NCBI GenBank assembly: GCA_934168275.1 | Contig: CAKPNA010000008.1 | Span: 1-60,771, forward strand | Reading direction: 5' to 3' | DNA from: an uncultured Bacilli bacterium | GTDB lineage: Bacteria > Bacillota_I > Bacilli_A > RF39 > UBA660 | DNA length: 60,771 bases | Shown: positions 24,644-32,109 of the stretch, piece by piece | Layout of the letters: each line of letters opens with the position of its first letter | Numbering within the stretch: position 1 is the stretch's first letter | Program-made: the position numbers and the translations under genes | Notes under the pieces: model-generated | Databases searched by the model: none | What the model was told of the DNA's origin: nothing | Seen by the model: the letters and a program-made list of their open reading frames with translations, nothing else

Positions 24644-25999
24644 ATGATATATGCTAAGGATTTAATAAGATTATGTAATGGAGAAGTTATTGGCAACAAA
24701 GAAATAACTTTAGATAACTTTGTAATTGATTCAAGATTAATAACAAAAGATGATATTTACGTTGCCATAGTAGGAGAGAATAACGATGGCAATAAATATA
24801 CTGAAAGTGCATTAGAAAAAGGTGCTAAAGCGGTTATAATAAATGATACTAAATATATAGAAATTAATAAGTATCAAGATAAAACTATTATCATAGTTCC
24901 TGATACATTAAAATGCTTGCAAGAATTAGCCCGCTATAAACGTAGTCTATATCAAGGGAAAGTAATTGCAATTACCGGTAGTGTTGGTAAAACAAGTACT
25001 AAAGACATGATAAGTGCCTTATTACAAAGTAAATATAAAGTACATAAAACCAAAGGAAATATGAATAATCATTTAGGACTACCCCTAACCATACTATCTC
25101 TAAAAGATGAAGATATCTTAGTAGTAGAAATGGGCATGAATCATTTTGGAGAAATAAGCACCCTAACTAATATTGCCAAACCTAATATTGCTATCATCAC
25201 AAACATTGGAACAGCTCACATTGGTAATTTAGGCTCAAGAGAAAATATTCTAAAAGCTAAATTAGAAATATTAGAGGGACTAGATAAAAATGGCGTATTA
25301 GTAATTAATAATGATAACGACTTATTACATGAGCATAAAGATGAAATAAAAAATAAAGTTATAACAATAGGCATTAATAATCAAAGCGATTATATGGCTA
25401 GTAATATTCAAGAAGATATGTTCTCATCTAGTTTTCTTGTTAACAATAAGGAAGAAGTATTATTACCACAAGGTGGAAGAGCTAGTATCTATAATTACCT
25501 AGTTGGGTATGCTATATGTGATTATTTAGGAGTAAAAGATAAAATAAAAGGCTTAGATAACTTAGGATCATCAAAAAATAGATTAGAAATAAAAGAAACA
25601 AGTATGGGCTATACCATAATAGATGATAGTTATAATGCTAGTTATGACTCTGTAAAAAACTCTCTAGATCTAATAGGCAAAAGCCCTAAAAGAAAAATAG
25701 TGGTCTTAGGAGATATCCTTGAACTAGATAATTATGGAGAAAGTATTCATCGTAGTATTGCTCCAATAGTAATTGCTAATAAAATTGATAAACTATTCTT
25801 AGTTGGAGATATGGCTAAATATATCGGCCTCGAAGCCATTAAACTAGGGTATAATCCTAAGAATATTTACTATTTCTCTAAAGAAAGTGATAGTTATCAA
25901 GCTCTAGAAAAAGAATTAAAAAAAGATGATATTGTCTTATTTAAAGCTTCGCATGGCATGAAACTAGATAATATTGTCAATCATTTAATGAATTTCTAA
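24644..25999 (+). CDS. murF: UDP-MurNAc-tripeptide--D-alanyl-D-alanine ligase
   Basis: A 451-residue Mur ligase that completes the pentapeptide by adding D-Ala-D-Ala. The N-terminal domain begins YAKDLIRLCNGEVIG and has VIDSRLITKDDIYVAI. The ATPase domain has the P-loop ITGSVGKTSTKD, NNHLGLPLTIL, VVEMGMNHFGEI and TNIGTAHIGNLGS. The C-terminal domain has IIDDSYNASYDSV and LGDILELDNYGE. The NxHxGxP and EMGM motifs separate MurF from MurE. The P-loop has Ser-Val in place of the usual Asn/Ser-Ser pair, which is minor. It lies two bases after trmB and is closed by a terminator. Confidence 0.95.
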   Translation: MIYAKDLIRLCNGEVIGNKEITLDNFVIDSRLITKDDIYVAIVGENNDGNKYTESALEKGAKAVIINDTKYIEINKYQDKTIIIVPDTLKCLQELARYKRSLYQGKVIAITGSVGKTSTKDMISALLQSKYKVHKTKGNMNNHLGLPLTILSLKDEDILVVEMGMNHFGEISTLTNIAKPNIAIITNIGTAHIGNLGSRENILKAKLEILEGLDKNGVLVINNDNDLLHEHKDEIKNKVITIGINNQSDYMASNIQEDMFSSSFLVNNKEEVLLPQGGRASIYNYLVGYAICDYLGVKDKIKGLDNLGSSKNRLEIKETSMGYTIIDDSYNASYDSVKNSLDLIGKSPKRKIVVLGDILELDNYGESIHRSIAPIVIANKIDKLFLVGDMAKYIGLEAIKLGYNPKNIYYFSKESDSYQALEKELKKDDIVLFKASHGMKLDNIVNHLMNF

Positions 26000-26002
26000 A
26001 AT

Positions 26003-26031
26003 AAAGTTCGCTTTTTAACGAACTTTTTTAA
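26003..26031 (+). terminator. Intrinsic terminator after murF
   Basis: AAAGTTCG (26003-26010) pairs with CGAACTTT (26019-26026), an 8-bp stem followed by a T run. Confidence 0.8.
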
Positions 26032-26137
26032 TTAATAGTAGAAAAGCAAATAATAACCAAACGATAAATACAAATTTAAACTACAATTATATATTTTTAA
26101 TAGAATATGGTGTATAATGATAGTATGGTGATAAAAG

Positions 26138-27745
26138 ATGTCAAATAATAAACTTAAAAAATTTATAAAGAAGATTTTGAATGAAGACATTGATATTATA
26201 AATAGTAGTTATAATTCCGATAATTTTTCTAAATCTTTAAAACAATTTACAGATAACAATCCCTCATTATTAAGAGAATATAGCCAATTTGGCAAGAGAA
26301 GAGACGGCAAAGAATTTTATAATGAAGTAAAAAAAATAGAAGATGGCTTTTACTTATTAAATAAAGATTTGCATGAATATGATGACCCCGGCTTTGTACT
26401 TCCAAATGAGATTCATACCGTAAGAACAGGATCTCCCATGAGGACTAAACCATTTCCTATGGCTAGAGAATATATTATTAAAATGTTATTAGGTAAATAT
26501 TTATATCAATATCCTAATATTGGTGGCCATGTTATTGCTAGGGCCCATTTTGTTAACTATTTAATTAGAGAGGGATTTCAAAAAGATAAAACTGATAATT
26601 ATGATGGCTTAGGAGTTGAGAATGTTGTATTTGCTTGTTCAACAACTCATGCTTTCAACATGATATTATCGACAATTATGCGTGATGAAGATGTTATTCT
26701 TATAACAGGTCCTAATTATGGACTATTTGCCGTTGCTCCGGAAAGAATGAATGGTCGCGTAGAAGTACTTGATTTAGAAGAAGAGGATGACTTCTATGTT
26801 AATCCAACTAAACTAGCCAAAAAAATAGATGAAGTAAATAAAAGATTAAAACAAGATTTCAAAGGCAAACTAAATTACACTCCACGTGTTGTAGCATTTC
26901 TAAATATGAATCCACATAATCCTCTTGGTAAAGTTATGAATAAAGCCAATATAGAAATCTTAAAAGGTATTGGTGATGTATGCTTAGAAAAAGGCGTATT
27001 TGTTATTGATGACCTAATATATAGAGATCTAACTTATAATCAAGAAGATTTAGCCTTACCACTTGCCACTATGCCCAAGTATTTCAACAACACAATAACA
27101 CTCATTGGACTATCAAAAGCCTATGGCCTTGCTGGTATTCGTGCGGGAGCTGTTGTAGCACCTATTCCAATATGCAAAGGCATTGAAGAAAAAATATTTA
27201 CAACCATGGATTCATTACCTGTTTTACAAGTTCAAGCAGTTGCCGGAGCCTTTAATGGAACTAATCGTCGTTATCGAATGGCCAAAAAATACTTTAAACC
27301 AATTATTGCTGAATATCAGTATCGCTTAGAACTATTAAAAGCCCTAATTGATGGCACTGATGTAATAAATAATTCCAAAACTAAAAATAGAATTATTAAA
27401 GAAATAACTAAATATGCTAGTTCACCACAAATGAAAACAAATCTATTAAAAGGCATTGATGGTTTAAAACTAAGAGATAAAACAATACCTGAGTCAGGTT
27501 TCTTTGCTGTTGTAGATTTTACTGATTTCAAAGGAAAAACTTTTGATGGCCAAAAAATAACTTGTGAAGAAGACTTGGTAAGATATTTATACAAAACAAC
27601 AAAATTTAAATGTATTATGGGTGGAAACATGTCATGGCCATATGAAGATGAAATTATTGCTCGTTTCAATTATGGCATTGAAATATACGATTTAATACAA
27701 GAATTTGAAAAACTACATCAAGCATTGGATGTGACTGAAATATGA
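26138..27745 (+). CDS. Large PLP-dependent class I/II aminotransferase
   Basis: A 535-residue fold-type I aminotransferase, about 130 residues longer than typical. The core motifs are present: TGPNYGLFAV, the substrate-binding LNMNPHNPLGKVM, the DDLIYRDLTY PLP-ring Asp region, the Schiff-base Lys in LIGLSKAYGLAGIRAG, and the carboxylate-binding Arg in EIIARFNYGIE. The extra length lies in the N-terminal 100 residues and in an insert before the C-terminal domain. A TATAAT at 26113 could be the promoter. The ATP-grasp gene overlaps its stop by four bases (ATGA), so the products probably act in one pathway. The substrate cannot be read from the sequence. Confidence 0.82.
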   Translation: MSNNKLKKFIKKILNEDIDIINSSYNSDNFSKSLKQFTDNNPSLLREYSQFGKRRDGKEFYNEVKKIEDGFYLLNKDLHEYDDPGFVLPNEIHTVRTGSPMRTKPFPMAREYIIKMLLGKYLYQYPNIGGHVIARAHFVNYLIREGFQKDKTDNYDGLGVENVVFACSTTHAFNMILSTIMRDEDVILITGPNYGLFAVAPERMNGRVEVLDLEEEDDFYVNPTKLAKKIDEVNKRLKQDFKGKLNYTPRVVAFLNMNPHNPLGKVMNKANIEILKGIGDVCLEKGVFVIDDLIYRDLTYNQEDLALPLATMPKYFNNTITLIGLSKAYGLAGIRAGAVVAPIPICKGIEEKIFTTMDSLPVLQVQAVAGAFNGTNRRYRMAKKYFKPIIAEYQYRLELLKALIDGTDVINNSKTKNRIIKEITKYASSPQMKTNLLKGIDGLKLRDKTIPESGFFAVVDFTDFKGKTFDGQKITCEEDLVRYLYKTTKFKCIMGGNMSWPYEDEIIARFNYGIEIYDLIQEFEKLHQALDVTEI

Positions 27746-28731
27746 GAACGATAGTAAACAAATTAAAAAGAATTAAGTTTTACCTATTTAGAACATGGGT
27801 AAATATATATGCTAAAACTCATAAGTATTCTACCTATATTGGAATAGTATCATGCAATGCTTGGAAAAATAAAGTATATGAAGATATTGCAATCAAATAT
27901 TATTTAAATAGGCAAGGTTATGGAGTAGATATTATCTCTTACGAAGAAGAAAATGATTATAGTAAATATAAGGCCCTAATTATAAAATCTATTTGGGGAT
28001 TTCAAAAAAATAAACAAACCTTTGATAAATTTATAGCAGAAGTATCTAAAAGCAAAATTCCCTTATATAATTCAGTAGAAATAATTTCTAATAATTATAA
28101 TAAAGAAAAACAATTTAAATTATTAGATAAATATCATATCAAACATATCGACACTATCTTTATTGACAACAACTCAAATATTGAAAAAAATATCAAAGAA
28201 ATTTGGCAAAGTAAATTCAATAATTATGATAAATTAGTAATTAAACCAGTTGTCTCTGAAAGTAGTGCCGATACATATATTATAAGTTTAAAAGAATTTG
28301 GTAAAAATACTATAACTTTAAAAGATGTTAAAGATAAATACCAAAAGGTCAATTACTCATTAATGCTTCAACCATTTATAAAAGAAGTAAAAGATGGTGA
28401 ATATTCCGTTATCTGTTTTTCTAATAAATTATCGCATGTCATAAAAAGGTGCGTTTCCAATTTTGGCGAAAAGCCATACATAAAATATATAGAAAAAGAA
28501 ACTATTGATAAAAAAATGTATGAAATAGTTAATAAAATATGCTCTATTGAAGAATATAAAAATAATCTGTATATGCGTATTGACTTAGTAAAGGCAAACG
28601 AAGAATACCAAGTTATGGAAGTAGAATTACTAGATCCCCAACTTTTTTTGAACTCGATAACTTCCAAGCATTGTAAAAAAGAAGCTTATCAAACTTTTAT
28701 CAAAGAAATTATAAGTAGAATAACTAGATAA
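27742..28731 (+). CDS. ATP-grasp ligase-like protein coupled to aminotransferase
   Basis: A 329-residue cytosolic protein. The central and C-terminal parts fit an ATP-grasp fold: KLVIKPVVSESSADTYIISL (phosphate-binding Lys and loop), MLQPFIKEVKDGEYSVICF, and the metal-site region MRIDLVKANEEYQVMEVELL followed by DPQLF, similar to glutathione-synthetase-like and cycloserine DcsG-type ligases. These enzymes activate a carboxylate with ATP and join it to an amine or similar nucleophile. Its ATG overlaps the aminotransferase stop. With the transaminase it looks like a two-step route to an amino-acid-derived small molecule; the product is unknown. Confidence 0.7.
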   Translation: MRTIVNKLKRIKFYLFRTWVNIYAKTHKYSTYIGIVSCNAWKNKVYEDIAIKYYLNRQGYGVDIISYEEENDYSKYKALIIKSIWGFQKNKQTFDKFIAEVSKSKIPLYNSVEIISNNYNKEKQFKLLDKYHIKHIDTIFIDNNSNIEKNIKEIWQSKFNNYDKLVIKPVVSESSADTYIISLKEFGKNTITLKDVKDKYQKVNYSLMLQPFIKEVKDGEYSVICFSNKLSHVIKRCVSNFGEKPYIKYIEKETIDKKMYEIVNKICSIEEYKNNLYMRIDLVKANEEYQVMEVELLDPQLFLNSITSKHCKKEAYQTFIKEIISRITR

Positions 28732-28779
28732 AAATGTCATTGAATAGTTAAATATTTGTATAAAGAAACACTAAATTTG

Positions 28780-28808
28780 CTTTTTGCAGGTCAAAAAGTA
28801 GATTTTTT
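28780..28808 (+). terminator. Weak terminator after the ATP-grasp gene
   Basis: CTTTTTG (28780-28786) pairs with CAAAAAG (28792-28798), followed after a short spacer by a T run from 28803. The stem is AT-rich, so it is probably inefficient. Confidence 0.5.
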
Positions 28809-28830
28809 TATAAAAATTACAATTTACCTC

Positions 28831-28858
28831 TTCACAAAACGAAAAATTATGATATAAT
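28831..28858 (+). promoter_or_regulatory. Promoter of tRNA-Lys
   Basis: TTCACA (28831-28836) and TATAAT (28853-28858) are separated by 16 bases. Transcription would begin roughly 15-18 bases before the mature tRNA at 28882. Confidence 0.6.
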
Positions 28859-28881
28859 TAGTATTGTCATTTGATTGTTGT

Positions 28882-28957
28882 GTCTCCTTAGCTCAGTTGG
28901 TAGAGCAACTGACTCTTAATCAGTGGGTCTAGGGTTCGAATCCCTAAGGGGACACCA
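28882..28957 (+). tRNA. trnK: tRNA-Lys (CTT)
   Basis: A 76-base cloverleaf. The acceptor GTCTCCT pairs with AGGGGAC, then A-CCA is encoded. The D arm is GCTC/GAGC, the anticodon loop CTCTTAA gives CTT, which reads AAG Lys, and the T arm is TAGGG-TTCGAAT-CCCTA. Confidence 0.95.
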
Positions 28958-28983
28958 TTTTTATATTTTTTAGAAAAAAAGGC

Positions 28984-29012
28984 TTGTCAATTCATTATAT
29001 ATATGATATAAT
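28984..29012 (+). promoter_or_regulatory. Promoter of tRNA-Ile/Glu
   Basis: TTGTCA (28984-28989) and TATAAT (29007-29012) are spaced by exactly 17 bases, with the tRNA-Ile gene 19 bases further on. Confidence 0.75.
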
Positions 29013-29031
29013 GAATGAGCAAACAAAAAAT

Positions 29032-29108
<77 letters not shown>

Positions 29109-29119
29109 TTTTGTTAAAT

Positions 29120-29196
29120 GGCCCGTTGGTGAAGTGGTTCAACACACATGCCTTTCACGCATGCATTCATGGGTTCAAATCCCGTACGGGTCACCA
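29120..29196 (+). tRNA. trnE: tRNA-Glu (TTC)
   Basis: A 77-base cloverleaf starting GGCCCGT and ending ACGGGTC-A-CCA. The anticodon loop CTTTCAC gives TTC, reading GAA/GAG. It lies eleven bases after tRNA-Ile, so they are co-transcribed. Confidence 0.94.
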
Positions 29197-29208
29197 ATAT
29201 TGAAACAT

Positions 29209-29232
29209 AAGACTTGAATAAAGTCTTTTTTT
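29209..29232 (+). terminator. Terminator of the tRNA cluster
   Basis: AAGACTT (29209-29215) pairs with AAGTCTT (29221-29227), followed by a T run to about 29232. Confidence 0.75.
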
Positions 29233-29267
29233 GCGCTCTTTTTACTGTAGAAAGGAGCATACTTAAT

Positions 29268-29600
29268 ATGGAGAAAACATACAATAAATTAGTTAGAGAT
29301 AATATTCCTAATATTATTAAGAGTAATGGAGAAACACCAATTATCAGAATATTAACTAACGAAGAATATAAACAAGAATTAGAAAAAAAGTTATACGAAG
29401 AATACCAAGAAGTCCTAGAATCAAGTGACGAAGATAGAATCGAAGAATTAGCAGACATGCTAGAAGTCATTAAATCACTAGCTAAATTAGAAGATAAATG
29501 TTTAGAGGATATTATTAATGTTGCCAATCAAAAAAATAGTAAACGTGGCTCATTTAATGACAAAATATTTTTAGAAAAAGTAATAACAAACAATAAATAA
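29268..29600 (+). CDS. MazG-like / PRA-PH-type pyrophosphohydrolase
   Basis: A 110-residue protein. It begins TYNKLVRDNIPNIIKSNGET, the signature of the phosphoribosyl-ATP pyrophosphohydrolase-like branch of the all-alpha NTP pyrophosphatases. It continues with the acidic metal motif KLYEEYQEVLESSDEDRIEE followed by LADMLEVI, an E-x-x-E plus E-x-x-D arrangement. Such enzymes hydrolyse nucleoside triphosphates, often as house-cleaners. I start at ATG 29268 because AAAGGAG lies 9 bases upstream; the open frame extends back to 29214 without a ribosome site. It stands alone after the tRNA genes. Confidence 0.82.
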   Translation: MEKTYNKLVRDNIPNIIKSNGETPIIRILTNEEYKQELEKKLYEEYQEVLESSDEDRIEELADMLEVIKSLAKLEDKCLEDIINVANQKNSKRGSFNDKIFLEKVITNNK

Positions 29601-29671
29601 AAAATATTATTCTAAATAATCTAGTCAAAGATGTAAATTTAATATATAATTATAATGAAAGGAGGAGTATC

Positions 29672-30223
29672 ATGACTGCATTAATAATAATATTAGTAAT
29701 AGTAGTTCTTTTAGTATTATATATGATTGGTGTATATAATAAATTAGTAAATTCTAGAAACAAAGTTGATAACCAATTTAGTCAAGTTGATATTCAATTA
29801 AAAAGAAGAGCTGATTTAATACCTAACTTAGTTGAAACAGTAAAAGGTTATGCTAAACATGAAGAAAATACTTTAAAAGAAGTAATAGAAGCTAGAAACA
29901 AAGCTGTTAGTGCTACTTCAATCAATGAAAAAGTAGATGCTAACAACCAATTAACAGGAGCTCTTAATAAATTATTTGCATTATCTGAAGCATATCCTGA
30001 ATTAAAAGCTAATGAAAACTTTTTATCATTACAAAAAGATTTAAAAGAAACTGAAGATAAAATAACATACTCTAGACAATTCTATAACGATTCAGCTATG
30101 CAATTTAATAATATTGTTGAAATGTTCCCATCAAATATTGTTGCTAATATATTTAAATTTAAAAAATACGAATATTTTAAAATTGATGAAGAAGATAGAA
30201 AAACACCAAAAGTTAAGTTTTAA
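29672..30223 (+). CDS. lemA: LemA family protein
   Basis: A 183-residue protein with one N-terminal transmembrane helix (residues 2-20) and a helical bundle. The conserved LemA pattern is clear: YNKLVNSRNKVDNQFSQVDI, then LKRRADLIPNLVETVKGYA, and RQFYNDSAMQFNNIVEMFPS. LemA proteins are membrane proteins of unknown biochemistry, often paired with DUF2207 proteins, as here 18 bases downstream. GAAAGGAGG precedes the ATG. Confidence 0.95.
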   Translation: MTALIIILVIVVLLVLYMIGVYNKLVNSRNKVDNQFSQVDIQLKRRADLIPNLVETVKGYAKHEENTLKEVIEARNKAVSATSINEKVDANNQLTGALNKLFALSEAYPELKANENFLSLQKDLKETEDKITYSRQFYNDSAMQFNNIVEMFPSNIVANIFKFKKYEYFKIDEEDRKTPKVKF

Positions 30224-30241
30224 TAACATTTAAGGGGAATT

Positions 30242-31930
30242 ATGAAAAAGAAAATTATTTTATTCTTAATGTTTATGTTAGTACCATTCTCTGTCAAAGC
30301 TGATACTATCTATAAAGTTGATATGAATATTAATATTAATGAAGATGGTAGTGCCAATGTCCAAGAAATATGGGATGTTAAAGCTTCTGATGGTTCTGAA
30401 TGGTATAAAACAATGAAACAAATGAATGGCATTGAACTAACTGATTTTAAAGTATCGATGGATGGTCAAGAATTAACATATAAAACATGGAATCCAAGTG
30501 AATCATTAAGTGCTAAAAAAGGATACTATGGTATTAATTATATTTCTGATGGTTTAGAATTATGTTTTGGTAAATATGATTTCAAAAGACATACATTTAC
30601 GTTGACATATAAATTATCTGATTTTGTCTTTAATACTAGTGATAGTCAAATTACTTATTTTACCTTAATGCCATCAATCACAGCCGATGCCTTTTCTGCC
30701 ACGATATCATCATATTATGAATTCCCTGATACACTTGATGTCTGGGGTTATGGCTATAAAGGATACGCTTATGTAAAAGACGGCAAAATATATATGATAA
30801 ATGAAGAAGGGCTACATAAAGAATATGTAACAATGCTTGTTAAATATCCACAAGAAACATTTAAGACTGATTTTACATCTGATGATTTTAATAGTTTTGA
30901 TGATGTTTATAATATGGCGGAAGATGGTACATTCGATTATGATTACGATAATAATTATGAAAAACCATCATTATTCGAGCGAATTATTGACTTTATCACA
31001 ACTATGTTTCCAATATTAATAGCAGCAATCTTAACATTTATAGGTATTAAAGCCGGTATTGAAAGTGGTTATGGTTATGTTAATAATAAAAAAATAGATA
31101 AAAAGAATACTCCAATGTTTAGAGATATTCCATGTGATAAAGATATCTATTATGCTAATGCCCTAGTCAGTTTAAATAAATTTACTAATAATATTAATAA
31201 TACTAACATTTTGGGTGCCATTATCTTAAAATGGGTAAAAGAAAACAAAATAGGTTTCAAAACCGAAACCAAAGGAATGTTCAATAAAGAAACTAGTATT
31301 ATTGATATGACTAAACAAAATACTTTTGATAATCCTTTAGAAGAAAAACTATTTGATTATATGTACAAAGCATCGGTTGATGGTTATCTAGAATCAAAAG
31401 AATTAGAAAAGTGGTGTCGTAAGAACTATGAAAAATTCTTTGATTTAATTAAAAAGTTTGAATCTACAGAAATAAATAAGTTAAAAGGTGAAGGGCATAT
31501 CTATAAAAGAACTAATAAAGCTGAATGTAAAAAGAGAAATGTTATGGATGATAAAATCTATGATGATTCTTGTAAACTATATGGGCTTAAATTATATTTA
31601 GATGAATTCTCAAGAATGGATACTAAAGAAGTTATGGAAGTACATTTATGGGATGAATATCTAATGTTTGCATACTTATTTGGTACTGCCAGCAAAGTTG
31701 CTAAACAATTAAAGAATTTATATCCACAAGAATTCACAGAATATACTGCAAATTCTGGAGTAGACTTGGATACAATTGTTTTTATAAATAATATATCAGT
31801 TAGAAGTGTTAATGCTGCTAGCAGCGCTAGAAGTGCAGCCCAGTCATACTCATCTGGAGGAGGCGGATTCTCTTCCGGTGGCGGTGGCGGCGGTTCCTTC
31901 GGCGGCGGTGGCTCAGCAGGCGGACGCTAA
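30242..31930 (+). CDS. DUF2207 membrane protein with glycine-rich tail
   Basis: A 562-residue protein. It has a signal peptide (residues 1-20, ending VKA), an extracytoplasmic beta domain, a transmembrane segment at about 253-272, and a cytosolic or second domain of helices. It ends in a Ser/Gly tail (about the last 30 residues) including FSSGGGGGGSFGGGG. The domain order (DUF2207, membrane helix, low-complexity Gly end) is the standard partner of LemA. The tail is encoded by a short GC-rich stretch that stands out in this AT-rich DNA. The role is unknown; surface stress or envelope functions have been proposed for the pair. Confidence 0.88.
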   Translation: MKKKIILFLMFMLVPFSVKADTIYKVDMNININEDGSANVQEIWDVKASDGSEWYKTMKQMNGIELTDFKVSMDGQELTYKTWNPSESLSAKKGYYGINYISDGLELCFGKYDFKRHTFTLTYKLSDFVFNTSDSQITYFTLMPSITADAFSATISSYYEFPDTLDVWGYGYKGYAYVKDGKIYMINEEGLHKEYVTMLVKYPQETFKTDFTSDDFNSFDDVYNMAEDGTFDYDYDNNYEKPSLFERIIDFITTMFPILIAAILTFIGIKAGIESGYGYVNNKKIDKKNTPMFRDIPCDKDIYYANALVSLNKFTNNINNTNILGAIILKWVKENKIGFKTETKGMFNKETSIIDMTKQNTFDNPLEEKLFDYMYKASVDGYLESKELEKWCRKNYEKFFDLIKKFESTEINKLKGEGHIYKRTNKAECKKRNVMDDKIYDDSCKLYGLKLYLDEFSRMDTKEVMEVHLWDEYLMFAYLFGTASKVAKQLKNLYPQEFTEYTANSGVDLDTIVFINNISVRSVNAASSARSAAQSYSSGGGGFSSGGGGGGSFGGGGSAGGR

Positions 31931-31948
31931 AATTAGTTATATTCAAAC

Positions 31949-31975
31949 AAAAGTGAGTGAATAACTCGCTTTTTT
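31949..31975 (+). terminator. Intrinsic terminator after the DUF2207 gene
   Basis: AAAAGTGAGT (31949-31958) pairs with ACTCGCTTTT (31964-31973) with one wobble, then more T. Confidence 0.7.
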
Positions 31976-32109
31976 AGTGTCAACTTTGTGTCAAGCAATG
32001 CGAAAAATTCAAAATATATGATATACTTAACTTGAAAATGATAAAAGGAGCATAAATATTAAATCTTTTTAGTCATTTTATACATAGAAAAAGGAAAGGA
32101 AGAAGAAAA

